The position numbers and the translations under genes are program-made. Below are positions 9,549 to 17,200 of a stretch of 37,746 nucleotides of DNA, in pieces. The notes under the pieces are model-generated. The model was not told where the DNA came from, did no database searches, and saw nothing but the letters and a program-made list of their open reading frames with translations. Each line of letters starts with the position of its first letter. Within the stretch, counting starts at the first letter, position 1. This DNA comes from Planctomycetota bacterium (GTDB lineage Bacteria; Planctomycetota; JACQVX01). The DNA is taken from NCBI GenBank assembly GCA_016209495.1, contig JACQVX010000084.1:1-37746 (forward strand). The letters are read 5' to 3'.

Positions 9549-11348
9549 CTATCGGTCCCCGAGGGTCAGGGCGATATCCAGGCGCGTCCCCTGGCGGTCC
9601 ACGGTCACGACCTGCTCCGAGCCGGGCTCCAGACCCGCCAGAACGGCCTGGAGGGGCCGCTCGGCCGTGACCGCCACGCCGGCTACCTCGACGATGAGGT
9701 CCCCGGCGGCGAGACCCGCGGCCTGGGCCGCGGTGTCGGGGAGGACCTCGTCCACCTGGAAGCCCCGAGCCTCCTGACCCCCTCGCACCCCCAGGTAGGC
9801 CCGCTCGCTCGGCGCGAGATCGATGCCCTCCACCTGGGTCCTGGGGACGGCCACGGGGCCGAAGTCCGCCTCCAGGACGAAGACGCCGTCGGCCAGGTCC
9901 GTGAGCCTCCCGCTCAGGCGGTCGCCGCCGGCCAGCTCCAGGCGGTCTACTCGACCGGGGTGAGGGGGAGCCGGGGCCGCGGGGGGAATCTGCACGGGGG
10001 CCAGGTCCACGAGGCGCCACTCGCCCACGGAGACGCCGGGATAGCTGAAGGTCACCGCGCCGTTGCCCGTGACGGTCAAGCCGTTGTGGACGACGGTCAT
10101 CGTGACCTCGGCGGAGGCCTCGGCCGGACTCGCGGAGGCGCAGAGTCCGGCGGGCACCTCGAGGGGCGAGTCCCGCCAGGGGACGGAGAGTCCGAGGCCG
10201 TCAGGCCCCAGGCCCTGGACCCGGCCCCAGATCGCCCCGGCCTCGCCCTCCAGCTCCAGGCGCATTCCTTCCGGCGCGCGGGCCTCGTTCTCCGGGATGA
10301 CCCAGTGCTTCAGCAGGGCGCGCGGGACGGCCACCTCCCCGAAGGCGGTGCCCAGGACGAGGGTCTCCGCCGTCATGGACAGGCACTCGCCGGAGAGGCG
10401 GTCGCCGTTGGCGAAGCAGACCGGGTCGCGCTCGGGCATGCAGTCCAGCGGTTCGCCGGTGAATCGCACGGCCCTGAGCCAGGGCCTCGGGATGGCCAGG
10501 GCGGCGCCCCAGGGCAGCTCCACCCGGAGTCCATCGGCATCCAGTCCCAGGACCTTGCACCGGAGGTGGGAGCCGTCCACCAGGTCCACCCGGTGCGGGG
10601 CCTCGCCCGAGGCCGCGCCCGCGTGCGGGGCCCAGTCCAGACGCCGCAGGCCCTCCAGGTCCACCCGGGCCGGCTCCGCGAGCCCCGGGACCTCCAGGAG
10701 GAGGACCCCCTCGCCGCCGCCCTCGACCAGCCTGCCCGAGAGGGTGTCGCCCCCCTCCAGCTCCACCGTGTCCCGTTCGGGCCGCGCCCGCGGGGCCTCG
10801 GTCCCGGTGCCCCAGAGGCTCAGGGTCCCGCCGCCCGCGAAGAGGGGCGTCGAGGTCGAGCCGGTCACCGTGTAGCCCCCCGATCCCCCGAGGAACGTGG
10901 CGTTTCCCGCGGCGTTCGTCCCCAGGACGTGCGCGGTGGCGAGCCCCGTGGCCCACCGCAGGCGCGTGGCCTGCATCTCGGCCAGAGGTGCCTGGGCGGC
11001 GAGGGCGTCCAGCATCCGGACCCGGACCACGGCCGCGCGCGCCTCCTCGGCCCAGGCCGACCCCGGGTCCACCTCCAGTGCCTCCTCGAAGGCCGCCAGG
11101 GCCTCGGTCCTCTGGCCCGACTGCTCCATGCAGTAAGCCGCCCAGTAACGGGCGTCGTCCGCCAGGGGGCCATGGGCGTCCAGGTCCAGGGCCTGGCGAT
11201 AGTCGTCCAGGGCCGCGGCGTAGCGCTTCTGGTGCAGGTTCGCGGTGGCCCGGGCGTAGGCCTCCCAGGCGGGGTCGTCGACCTGGGCCCGGAGCGCCGT
11301 GGGGGCCAGGGCGAGGGCCAGGAGCAATGCGGATACGGCTCGCGTCAT
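9549..11348 (-). CDS. secreted TPR and PDZ protein with repeated GDxLSGRL motifs
   Basis: A 599-residue protein with an N-terminal Sec signal peptide (hydrophobic to about residue 20, ending LRAQ). Residues 22-125 form TPR-like helices (YAAALDDYRQALDLDAHGPL, TEALAAFEEALEVDPGSAW). The middle consists of about five beta-rich repeats of roughly 40 residues built on L-x-x-GDxLSGRL: LEGGDTLSGRLVEG, LVDGSHLRCKVLGL, FANGDRLSGECLSM, a degenerate LELEGEAGAIWGRV copy and LAGGDRLSGRLTDL. A PDZ domain closes the protein (about 510-599; YLGVRGG, AGLAAGDLIVEVAGVAV). It should act in the periplasm, possibly as a scaffold that binds peptide ends; no protease active site is seen. GGAGG precedes the ATG. It lies 25 nt after the anti-sigma gene, so it is probably co-transcribed and may be a target or sensor of that sigma system. 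Confidence 0.8.
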   Translation of the reverse strand: MTRAVSALLLALALAPTALRAQVDDPAWEAYARATANLHQKRYAAALDDYRQALDLDAHGPLADDARYWAAYCMEQSGQRTEALAAFEEALEVDPGSAWAEEARAAVVRVRMLDALAAQAPLAEMQATRLRWATGLATAHVLGTNAAGNATFLGGSGGYTVTGSTSTPLFAGGGTLSLWGTGTEAPRARPERDTVELEGGDTLSGRLVEGGGEGVLLLEVPGLAEPARVDLEGLRRLDWAPHAGAASGEAPHRVDLVDGSHLRCKVLGLDADGLRVELPWGAALAIPRPWLRAVRFTGEPLDCMPERDPVCFANGDRLSGECLSMTAETLVLGTAFGEVAVPRALLKHWVIPENEARAPEGMRLELEGEAGAIWGRVQGLGPDGLGLSVPWRDSPLEVPAGLCASASPAEASAEVTMTVVHNGLTVTGNGAVTFSYPGVSVGEWRLVDLAPVQIPPAAPAPPHPGRVDRLELAGGDRLSGRLTDLADGVFVLEADFGPVAVPRTQVEGIDLAPSERAYLGVRGGQEARGFQVDEVLPDTAAQAAGLAAGDLIVEVAGVAVTAERPLQAVLAGLEPGSEQVVTVDRQGTRLDIALTLGDR

Positions 11349-11373
11349 GACGAACCTCCTTCTCTATCCTTCT

Positions 11374-12126
11374 CTACAAGCTCCGCAGTCTGTCCGGGGC
11401 GGCTCGCACCACCCGCAGGCGCAGGGCGTCGATGCGGCCCAGGACGTCCGAGTCCTCGAAGCGCCGGCCCAGGTCCTCGCGGGCGACCTCGCCGGAGGCG
11501 GCGCGGGCCACCTCCGAGAGCAGGTCCCGCACCAGGCCGACGAGTTCCCGCACGGGCCGTCCCTCCTCGCCCGGGAAGCGCGCGGCCACGCGGTCCGCCT
11601 CCTCCACGAGGCGCATCGTGCCCACCTCGGCCCCCAGGACGCCGAGCAGCCCCTGGGCCGCGGGCTCCAGGTTCCTGGCCTGCACCAGGACGAGCCGGGC
11701 CCGTCCGAGGTAGTCGCGCAGGTCGTCCAGGGCGGCGAGCGGCGGGGCCGCCGGGGGCGGCTCGGGGGCGGGTTCGCCGGGCCGGGAGGGCGTCGGGTAG
11801 AGCCTGCCTGCCGCCAACCCCAGGGTCACGAGCAGGACCGCTGCCGCGGCGCGCAGCACCCGCGGCCCGTGGCCGCGGCCTGCCACGGCACGGGGTGGGG
11901 GAGGGGGGAGCGCCGCCAGGACGCGCCGGGTGTAGACCTCCGGGTCGGCGGGCCAACCCGGGGGGGCGTCCCCCGCGCGCCGCAGCTCCTCCAGGAGGGC
12001 GTCCTGCCGCCGGGCCCAGGCCTGGCAGGCCGGACAGGCCGCCAGGTGGGAGCGGGCCTCGGCCCGTCCGGGCGGTTCGGGGGTCAAGAGCTCGGGGATC
12101 TCCAGCCGGGCGAGCTCACAGTCCAT
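11374..12126 (-). CDS. zinc-finger anti-sigma factor, single-pass membrane protein
   Basis: 250 residues. The N-terminus has the ZAS/zf-HC2 pattern: C3, then H27 and CPAC (C31, C34) in RSHLAACPACQAW. A proline-rich linker leads to one membrane span (about 89-109, VLRAAAAVLLVTLGLAAG). The C-terminal 140 residues are helical and Leu/Arg-rich (LDDLRDYLGRARLVLVQARN) and would lie in the periplasm as a sensor; they match no family that I recognise. Its start overlaps the end of the ECF sigma gene by 11 nt, the usual arrangement for a sigma and its cognate anti-sigma factor. Expected role: sequester the sigma factor at the membrane until a signal releases it. Confidence 0.85.
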   Translation of the reverse strand: MDCELARLEIPELLTPEPPGRAEARSHLAACPACQAWARRQDALLEELRRAGDAPPGWPADPEVYTRRVLAALPPPPPRAVAGRGHGPRVLRAAAAVLLVTLGLAAGRLYPTPSRPGEPAPEPPPAAPPLAALDDLRDYLGRARLVLVQARNLEPAAQGLLGVLGAEVGTMRLVEEADRVAARFPGEEGRPVRELVGLVRDLLSEVARAASGEVAREDLGRRFEDSDVLGRIDALRLRVVRAAPDRLRSL

Positions 12127-12679
12127 GTCCCACTCCTCTCAGCCTCCGTTCGAGGCGGGCCAGGGCGGCCGCCACCCGGGACTTGAGCGTCGAGACCGGG
12201 ACCCCCAGCACCGAGGCGCTCTGGGTGAAGCTCAGCCCGTGGTGTACGTGCAGGACCACCGCCTCTCGAAGCCGGGAGGGCAGCTCTCCCAGGGCGCGAC
12301 GGACCTCGTCCCGCCGCTCGCCCTCCTCGGCCGCGTCCCGGGGTCCGGGATCCCCCGCCGCCCGCAGGGCCAGGATCTCGGGGTCCAGGCCCCGGGGCCG
12401 GCGCAGGCGCGCCCGGAGGCGGTCGCGGCAGCGGTTCAGCGTGATGGTGAGCAACCAGGGTCTCCACCCCTTGGCGGGGGTCACCTCCCGGGCGGTCCGG
12501 AAGGCCGCGAGCAGGCTGTCCTGCACCGCGTCCTCCGCCGCGTGGCGGTCCCCCAGGAGGCGCCAGGCCAGCGCCAGCAGCTCCCCCTGGTAGGCGCGGA
12601 CGACCAGGGCGAAGGCCTCACGGTCGCCGGCCGCCACGCGGCGGACCACCTCGGCCTCGACCCGCCCCGAGGGGCTCAT
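12116..12679 (-). CDS. ECF RNA polymerase sigma factor
   Basis: 187 residues, the normal size for group 4 sigma factors. Region 2 (about 19-62) contains EAFALVVRAYQGELLALAWR and GDRHAAEDAVQDSLLAAFR, the core-binding and -10 recognition part. Region 4 (about 129-178) contains LGELPSRLREAVVLHVHHGL and VLGVPVSTLKSRVAAALARL, the -35 helix-turn-helix. Region 3 is absent as expected. The ATG at 12679 opens the gene, and the anti-sigma factor follows with an 11-nt overlap. A 122-nt space separates it from the divergent gene at 12802. I see no convincing ECF-type self-promoter (for example GGAAC) in that space, so the target sequence is unknown. Confidence 0.93.
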   Translation of the reverse strand: MSPSGRVEAEVVRRVAAGDREAFALVVRAYQGELLALAWRLLGDRHAAEDAVQDSLLAAFRTAREVTPAKGWRPWLLTITLNRCRDRLRARLRRPRGLDPEILALRAAGDPGPRDAAEEGERRDEVRRALGELPSRLREAVVLHVHHGLSFTQSASVLGVPVSTLKSRVAAALARLERRLRGVGHGL

Positions 12680-12751
12680 ACTCCCAGGACGTCCGCGAGG
12701 CCCGGACGGACGAAGGAATCGCCGCGGGCAGCCAGGCCATCGTGCAGCTCC

Positions 12752-12780
12752 TTGTGGCCCCGCCGGGGGCGGGCTAGCAT
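12752..12780 (+). promoter_or_regulatory. putative promoter of the gene at 12802
   Basis: TTGTGG (12752-12757), a 17-nt spacer and TAGCAT (12775-12780), then a GGGAGGG ribosome-binding site before the ATG at 12802. A 6-bp inverted repeat (CCCGCC/GGCGGG, 12759-12773) lies inside the spacer and could be an operator. Confidence 0.4.
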
Positions 12781-12801
12781 CCGCGCGGGGAGGGCCGCGC
12801 C

Positions 12802-13218
12802 ATGGACGTGGATCGGGACCGATTCGAGACCCTGGTGCGGGGGGTGGCGGACCGACTCAAGGGTGAGTTGCAGCAGGACGAGGGCGCCGGCCGCTACGTC
12901 ATCCGGGCCGAGCTTCCGGGCGGGCGCAGCCAGAAGGTCTACCTGGAGCTGGACGAGGACACGGTGCGCTACTCCACCCAGTGCGCGGCGTGGGTATCCG
13001 ACTTCGAGAACCCGAACATCTTCAAGGACCTCCTCCGCCGGAACGCCCGCCTCAAGCACGGCTTCTTCGCCCTCGGACCCGAGGGGGACGTGGAGCTGGT
13101 GGAGACCCAGGTCCTGGCCACCTGCGACCTGGACGAACTCTATGTCTCCGTGACCAACCTGGCCATGGTGGGGGACTTCATGGAGAAGGAGTTCCACCCC
13201 GGGGGGGACGTCTACTAG
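12802..13218 (+). CDS. YbjN / type III secretion chaperone-like protein
   Basis: 138 residues, acidic, with no signal peptide or membrane span. Its layout (an amphipathic N-terminal helix, RFETLVRGVADRLKGELQ, then alternating strands YVIRAELPGGRSQKVYLELD, a helix LLRRNARLKHGFFAL and strands ending in a helix MVGDFMEKEF) resembles the YbjN and CesT/Tir-chaperone fold of peptide-binding chaperones. The match rests on pattern rather than on a signature residue. ATG 12802 has a GGGAGGG site. It is divergent from the ECF sigma gene and ends 6 nt from the convergent alpha/beta hydrolase. The client protein is unknown and no secretion apparatus genes are nearby. Confidence 0.55.
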   Translation: MDVDRDRFETLVRGVADRLKGELQQDEGAGRYVIRAELPGGRSQKVYLELDEDTVRYSTQCAAWVSDFENPNIFKDLLRRNARLKHGFFALGPEGDVELVETQVLATCDLDELYVSVTNLAMVGDFMEKEFHPGGDVY

Positions 13219-13224
13219 GCGGGC

Positions 13225-14067
13225 TCACCCCACCTTGCGGCCGCGGGCGCTGTCCCTGCGCCGGGCCGTCGCGAGGCCGCTGGTCTCGTCCAGGAAGCCG
13301 CGCAGGACCTGGTTGAATTCCTTCGGCCTCTCGAGCATGGGGCAGTGGCCCACGCCCTCGAAGCGCACGAGTCGCGCCCCCTTCACCCGGGAGACCGCCA
13401 GGTCCGCGGCCTCCGGACGGACCAGGGCGTCCCGAGCCGCGTGGACCACCAGGGTGGGGACCCGGACCCGGGGGAGGTCCTCGGTGAGGTCGGCCCCCCG
13501 GATGGCCAGGACGCTCCTGTAGAGGCTGTGGACCGGGAGGTGGCGGGCGTCCAGGAGGAGTTCCCTTGGCAGGCGGCCCATGTAGGTGAAGTTGTTGATG
13601 ATGAACTGCACCAGGGCGGGGCTCTTCCGGAAGAGGAAGAAGAACCGCTTGAAGGGGACGGCGGAGGCCAAGCTGGCGCGTAGGGTGAGGCCCCGCTCCC
13701 CCTGGACGGGCGTGCCCACCAGGACGAGGCCCCGGACCAGCTCCGGGTGGATGGCCGCCAGCTTCAGGGCGACCATGCCGCCCATGGAGTGCCCCACCAC
13801 GTGGACCGGGGCCAGGCCCAGGGACTCGATGCAGCGGGCCACCAGGGCGGCCTGGTGGCAGATGGAGTATCCGTTCTCGGGCTTGTCGGACCGCCCGAAG
13901 CCGCAGAGGTCCAGGGCCACGGTGCGGTAGGCGCGGCGGAAGGTGCGCTGGGTGCCTCGCCAGAACTTGGAGCTGGCGCCCCAGCCGTGCAGGAAGAGCA
14001 CCCCGGGGCCCTCGCCCCGCTCGCGGTAGCACAGACGGATCCCGTCTACCGTGACGTGCGCCTTCAA
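13225..14067 (-). CDS. alpha/beta hydrolase
   Basis: 280 residues of the alpha/beta-hydrolase fold. Visible are the oxyanion-hole motif HGWG (27-30), LDLCGFGRSDKP, the nucleophile elbow GHSMGG with S94, the acid in VVHAARDALVRPE and the catalytic His in GVGHCPMLERP. A cap domain lies between residues 125 and 195 and contains an aromatic stretch (PFKRFFFLFRKS), suggesting a hydrophobic substrate. The likely reaction is ester, lactone or C-C bond hydrolysis; the exact substrate cannot be read. I chose the TTG at 14067 because GGAGG lies 4 nt upstream and the fold begins right after it. The frame is open further upstream, but only through repeat-derived sequence. A promoter-like pair lies at 14107-14136. 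Confidence 0.87.
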   Translation of the reverse strand: MKAHVTVDGIRLCYRERGEGPGVLFLHGWGASSKFWRGTQRTFRRAYRTVALDLCGFGRSDKPENGYSICHQAALVARCIESLGLAPVHVVGHSMGGMVALKLAAIHPELVRGLVLVGTPVQGERGLTLRASLASAVPFKRFFFLFRKSPALVQFIINNFTYMGRLPRELLLDARHLPVHSLYRSVLAIRGADLTEDLPRVRVPTLVVHAARDALVRPEAADLAVSRVKGARLVRFEGVGHCPMLERPKEFNQVLRGFLDETSGLATARRRDSARGRKVG

Positions 14068-14106
14068 ACGTCCTCCGGTGGCCGCTCCCCCGGTTCGTCC
14101 GCATGG

Positions 14107-14136
14107 AGTATAGCCCGGGTCGGGTCCGCCGGGCAA
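14107..14136 (-). promoter_or_regulatory. putative promoter of the alpha/beta hydrolase gene
   Basis: On the minus strand, TTGCCC (14131-14136), an 18-nt spacer and TATACT (14107-14112). The start site would fall near 14100, leaving a 5' leader of about 30 nt that contains the GGAGG site. Confidence 0.5.
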
Positions 14137-14210
14137 CCCCGCCGGCTTCACGGGGTGCGCGACCGTTCCTGCAGCGGTGTGGATGCCCGTGCAGGTGGGG
14201 CCTGGAAGTC

Positions 14211-14265
14211 CACGCCCACGGCCGCGCTCACGACCACGACCACGACCACGTTCACGTCCACGAAC
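14211..14265. repeat. CACGCC/CACGAC hexamer tract in divergent intergenic region
   Basis: The 352-nt gap 14068-14419 separates two divergent genes. At its centre the plus strand reads CACGCCCACG, a short break, then four CACGAC-type units and CACGTTCACGTCCACG. It lies about 110-165 nt upstream of the hydrolase promoter and about 120 nt before the promoter of the gene at 14420. The rest of the gap holds the two promoters and a small inverted repeat; no gene is seen. Confidence 0.8.
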
Positions 14266-14344
14266 GCCTGCGCTCAGGCGTCCATCATGGGTCGGTCCTG
14301 GATGCCCGCCAAGGCAGGTTCGGGAGGTCAGGAGTCGTGTAACC

Positions 14345-14362
14345 ATCACTGGGTGATTCACC
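14345..14362. promoter_or_regulatory. overlapping inverted repeats, possible operator
   Basis: ATCAC-TGG-GTGAT (14345-14357) and GGTGA-T-TCACC (14352-14362) overlap just upstream of the -35 box of the gene at 14420. The symmetry suits a dimeric repressor or activator site, but nothing else supports it. Confidence 0.25.
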
Positions 14363-14382
14363 GAGGCCGAATGTGGCGGTCA

Positions 14383-14411
14383 TTGTCTTACGGCGACCTA
14401 GGATTTAGCCT
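14383..14411 (+). promoter_or_regulatory. putative promoter of the gene at 14420, leaderless layout
   Basis: TTGTCT (14383-14388), a 17-nt spacer and TAGCCT (14406-14411). The ATG follows 8 nt later and no Shine-Dalgarno is present, so the mRNA would start at or very near the A of the ATG. Confidence 0.4.
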
Positions 14412-14419
14412 GGCCCACC

Positions 14420-15340
14420 ATGCGCATTGTGTCCCTGATCGCTTCGTCGACCGAGATCGTCTGCGCGCTCGGCCTCGGGGACCAGCTCGTCGCGCGCTCC
14501 CACGAGTGCGACTACCCCGAGTGGGTGAGGCATCTCCCCGCCGTGACCGAGCCGAAGTTCCCGACGGAGGGGACGAGCCTCGAGATCGACGGGCGCGTGA
14601 AGGCGATCGTGGAAGACGGTCTCTCGGTCTATCGCGTCCACGCGGATCGACTGCGCGCGCTCGCCCCCGATGTCATCGTGACCCAGTCGCAGTGTGAAGT
14701 CTGCGCGGTGAGCGAGAAGGACGTCCAGGAGGCCACTGGCGACTGGCTCGGGTGCCGTCCGCGGATCATCTCGCTCGCTCCGGATGCCCTCGCCCACGTC
14801 TGGCGGGACATCTGCCGCGTCGCGTCCACGCTCGGCGTTCCGGAGCGCGGAGAGGCCCTCGTTCGCCGACTCGAGGACCGGATCGGCGCGATCGCGGCGC
14901 GCGCCCACACGCTGACGGCAAGGCCGACGGTCGCGTGCATCGAGTGGATCGAGCCCCTCATGGCGGCCGGCAACTGGGTACCCGAACTCGTCGAACGGGC
15001 GGGAGGCGTGAACCTCTTCGGCGAGGTGGGAAGGCACTCGCCCTGGGTGACATGGGAGGCACTCGTCGAGCGTGATCCCGACGTCGTGGTCGTCCTCCCG
15101 TGCGGGTTCGACATCGCCCGGAGCCGGTCCGAGATGCCCGCCCTCGGCCGTCGTCCCGAGTGGCCACGCCTCCAGGCGGTCCGGAACGGTCGGGTCGTGC
15201 TGGCCGACGGGAACGCCTTCTTCAACCGGCCCGGTCCCCGCCTCGTCGAGTCGCTCGAGATCCTCGCGGAGGTTCTTCACCCCGCCGAGTTCGACTTCGG
15301 GCACGAGGGGAAGGGCTGGGAGCGGTTCGAGGGCGCTTGA
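14420..15340 (+). CDS. BtuF/TroA-like cobalamin- or metal-chelate-binding protein, no signal peptide
   Basis: 306 residues of the periplasmic-binding (TroA/BtuF) fold. The opening MRIVSLIASSTEIVCALGLG, then SHECDYPEWV and VTQSQCEVCAVSEKDV, and the closing NGRVVLADGNAFFNRPGPRL are typical of proteins annotated as cobalamin-binding. The N-terminal strand begins at residue 2, so there is no signal peptide or lipobox and the protein appears cytoplasmic. No ABC permease or ATPase gene is adjacent. It may handle corrinoid or another chelate for the B12-dependent mutase encoded 6 kb away; that is inference. The gene uses more TCG, CGA and CTC codons than its very GGG/CCC-rich neighbours. It ends at 15340, directly against the convergent PepSY gene. 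Confidence 0.75.
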   Translation: MRIVSLIASSTEIVCALGLGDQLVARSHECDYPEWVRHLPAVTEPKFPTEGTSLEIDGRVKAIVEDGLSVYRVHADRLRALAPDVIVTQSQCEVCAVSEKDVQEATGDWLGCRPRIISLAPDALAHVWRDICRVASTLGVPERGEALVRRLEDRIGAIAARAHTLTARPTVACIEWIEPLMAAGNWVPELVERAGGVNLFGEVGRHSPWVTWEALVERDPDVVVVLPCGFDIARSRSEMPALGRRPEWPRLQAVRNGRVVLADGNAFFNRPGPRLVESLEILAEVLHPAEFDFGHEGKGWERFEGA

Positions 15341-15946
15341 TCAAGTCCCGGTTCGCGGCCTCCTCAAGAGGCTGAGCCCGAGCACGGCGAGACTGGCGAG
15401 GAGGACCGGCCCTGCCACTCCGAGCACGCGGTCGATCGACGGAAGGCCTGTCCACTGGAGATAGTGGACGCGGTAGAGCGCGTCGATCCAATCGGTGTCA
15501 CGGCCTCGCTGACTGAGGCGGAGCTCGTCCCAGTCGATGCGGATTCGCACTCCGGTGTCCGTCACGGCGACGTCCTCCTCCATCTCGGCGATGCGGCCAT
15601 AGCGCTGCCGATCCGAGGTGATCGCATCATCGATGAGCGCTCGAAGCACTTCATCGGTCGGCGCTGGCCACGGCTCCATCGTTCGCGGGTCGAGGTGCTG
15701 CCACCCTTCGGGCGTGAGCGTGAGGAGGTGCTCTCCCAGCACCGTGCGGAGCAGGCGCGTCTCGAGCCACTCCGGGTGGGGCGCGAGCGAGATGGAGCGC
15801 TCGAGCGGATACGTGCGCACGGGGAGGCGCGCGTAGGCGCCCTCATAGCCGGGCTTCACGAGGAAGACGAGGCCCGTCCCCGCCCAGGCGAGGACCGGGA
15901 GGAAGATGAGCACGCCGAGCCGGCGGTGCCACGTGCGTCGGCGCAT
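15341..15946 (-). CDS. PepSY-type membrane protein
   Basis: 201 residues with an N-terminal span (about 8-30, RRLGVLIFLPVLAWAGTGLV) and a C-terminal span (about 174-195, LGVAGPVLLASLAVLGLSLL). Between them lies a periplasmic domain with ERSISLAPHPEW and WIDALYRVHYLQWTG; the YRVHYLQW segment before the last span is a PepSY-associated TM protein hallmark. This family is often linked to iron reductases or siderophore and chelate handling, which would suit the chelate-binding protein next door, but the two genes are convergent. It is shorter than the four-span PiuB type. It follows lpxB by 55 nt on the same strand. Function unknown. Confidence 0.72.
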   Translation of the reverse strand: MRRRTWHRRLGVLIFLPVLAWAGTGLVFLVKPGYEGAYARLPVRTYPLERSISLAPHPEWLETRLLRTVLGEHLLTLTPEGWQHLDPRTMEPWPAPTDEVLRALIDDAITSDRQRYGRIAEMEEDVAVTDTGVRIRIDWDELRLSQRGRDTDWIDALYRVHYLQWTGLPSIDRVLGVAGPVLLASLAVLGLSLLRRPRTGT

Positions 15947-16001
15947 GAGCGGCCTCAGGACTCCCTTCGAGCCGGGAGGCGTGCGGTGGACACGTCGGGG
16001 T

Positions 16002-17153
16002 TCACGGCCATGCGCCCGCCGTCCCCGCCACCTCCAGCAGGATGCGGGCGGCCCGGGCCGAGGCCCCGGGGCCCCCGAGGCGCGAGCGGACCTCCGCGAG
16101 GTCCCGGACGGTGCGCGAGCGCTCGGGGCCCTCCGGGAGCAGCCGGAGGACGTCGTCGGCCATGGCGCGGGAGCAATCGCGCCAGCTCAGGTGTTCGGGG
16201 ACCACCCGGCGGCCGGCGACGATGTTCACGAGGCTGATGTGGGGGGTGGTGAGGAGCAGGGGGGCCAGGGCCCGGGCCACGGCGCCGACCCGGTAGCAGA
16301 CCACGGGCGGTGTGCCGAGACACGCCAGCTCCAGTCCCGCGGTCCCGCTGGCCACGAGGGCCACCCGCGACGAGGCCATGACCTCGTAGGCCTGCCCCGG
16401 GGCCGCCTCCACGGGCGGCGCCTCGGGGACGGCGCGGCGGGCCGCCTCGACGAGCCCCAGATGCGCCTCGGAGGCCAGGCCCAGGACGAAGCGGGCCCGG
16501 GTCCGCCGCGCCACGAGCGCCGCCGTCCGCAGCATGAGCGGGAGGTTGGCCTGGACCTCGCGAGGGCGGCTTCCCGGCAAGAGCCCCACCGCGGGCAGGC
16601 CGTCCGGGTTCACCCGGCGAGCGAAGCCCTCGTCCAGGGAGAGCGCCGCCAGGTGGTCGAACAGGGGGTGGCCGACCACGTCCACCGGGACGCCCCGCGC
16701 CTCGTAGAGCGGGCGCTCGAACTCGAAGAGGCACATCATCCGGTCCACCACCGCCGAGACGCGCCCGATGCGGCTTCCGCGCCAGGCCCAGACCTGGGGG
16801 CTCACGTACCAGAGGACCGGCACCCCCAGCCCGCGCGCGCGGGCCGCCAGGCGCAGGTTCCACCCGGGATAGTCCACGCAGACCAGGACGTCCGGGCGCT
16901 CCCGGCGGAGGTGTTCCAGCGCGCGCCCCATGAGTTCCCGCAGGTGGCCGAGGTTCCGGAGGACGTCCACGAAGCCGATGAGGCCCTCGGAGACGGTATC
17001 GTGGATCAGCCTTGCCCCCTGGGCTGCCAGGCGGGGGCCCCCCAGGGCCCAGGCCTCCAGTCCCGGGGCCAGGGCGCGGGCCTCTCGGAGCAGGGCGGCG
17101 GCGTGGTGGTCCCCGGAGGGTTCGCCGGCGCTCAGGAAGACCCGGGGGGGCAT
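16002..17153 (-). CDS. lpxB: lipid-A-disaccharide synthase
   Basis: 383 residues, the usual size for LpxB (GT19). The enzyme joins UDP-2,3-diacylglucosamine and lipid X into the lipid A disaccharide at the inner face of the cytoplasmic membrane. Signatures are FLSAGEPSGDHHAAALLREA at the N-terminus, VDYPGWNLRLA, YVSPQVWAWRGSRI, VGHPLFDHLA, GLLPGSRPREVQANLPLMLR and ASGTAGLELACLGTPPVVCY, with LVNIVAGRRVVPEHL near the end. The ATG at 17153 starts exactly before the first strand. A TATACT box lies 10 nt upstream, so the mRNA could be leaderless. Its presence shows that the organism makes lipid A. No other lpx genes are in the window. Confidence 0.94.
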   Translation of the reverse strand: MPPRVFLSAGEPSGDHHAAALLREARALAPGLEAWALGGPRLAAQGARLIHDTVSEGLIGFVDVLRNLGHLRELMGRALEHLRRERPDVLVCVDYPGWNLRLAARARGLGVPVLWYVSPQVWAWRGSRIGRVSAVVDRMMCLFEFERPLYEARGVPVDVVGHPLFDHLAALSLDEGFARRVNPDGLPAVGLLPGSRPREVQANLPLMLRTAALVARRTRARFVLGLASEAHLGLVEAARRAVPEAPPVEAAPGQAYEVMASSRVALVASGTAGLELACLGTPPVVCYRVGAVARALAPLLLTTPHISLVNIVAGRRVVPEHLSWRDCSRAMADDVLRLLPEGPERSRTVRDLAEVRSRLGGPGASARAARILLEVAGTAGAWP

Positions 17154-17163
17154 GGGCGAACGT

Positions 17164-17193
17164 AGTATAGGGGTAGCCCGACGATGGTGGCCA
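17164..17193 (-). promoter_or_regulatory. putative lpxB promoter, leaderless layout
   Basis: On the minus strand, TGGCCA (17188-17193), an 18-nt spacer and TATACT (17164-17169). The lpxB ATG follows 10 nt after the -10 box and has no Shine-Dalgarno. Confidence 0.48.
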
Positions 17194-17200
17194 CCGTCCC

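Noticed and set aside
14103-14342. Plus-strand frame with a His-Asp repeat stretch, looking like a metal-binding protein
   Set aside because: The His-rich part is just the translated hexamer tract, and the frame overlaps the divergent promoter region with no ribosome-binding site.
14068-14361. N-terminal extension of the alpha/beta hydrolase to 14361
   Set aside because: It would be encoded by the repeat tract and promoter region; the fold starts right after TTG 14067, which has GGAGG.
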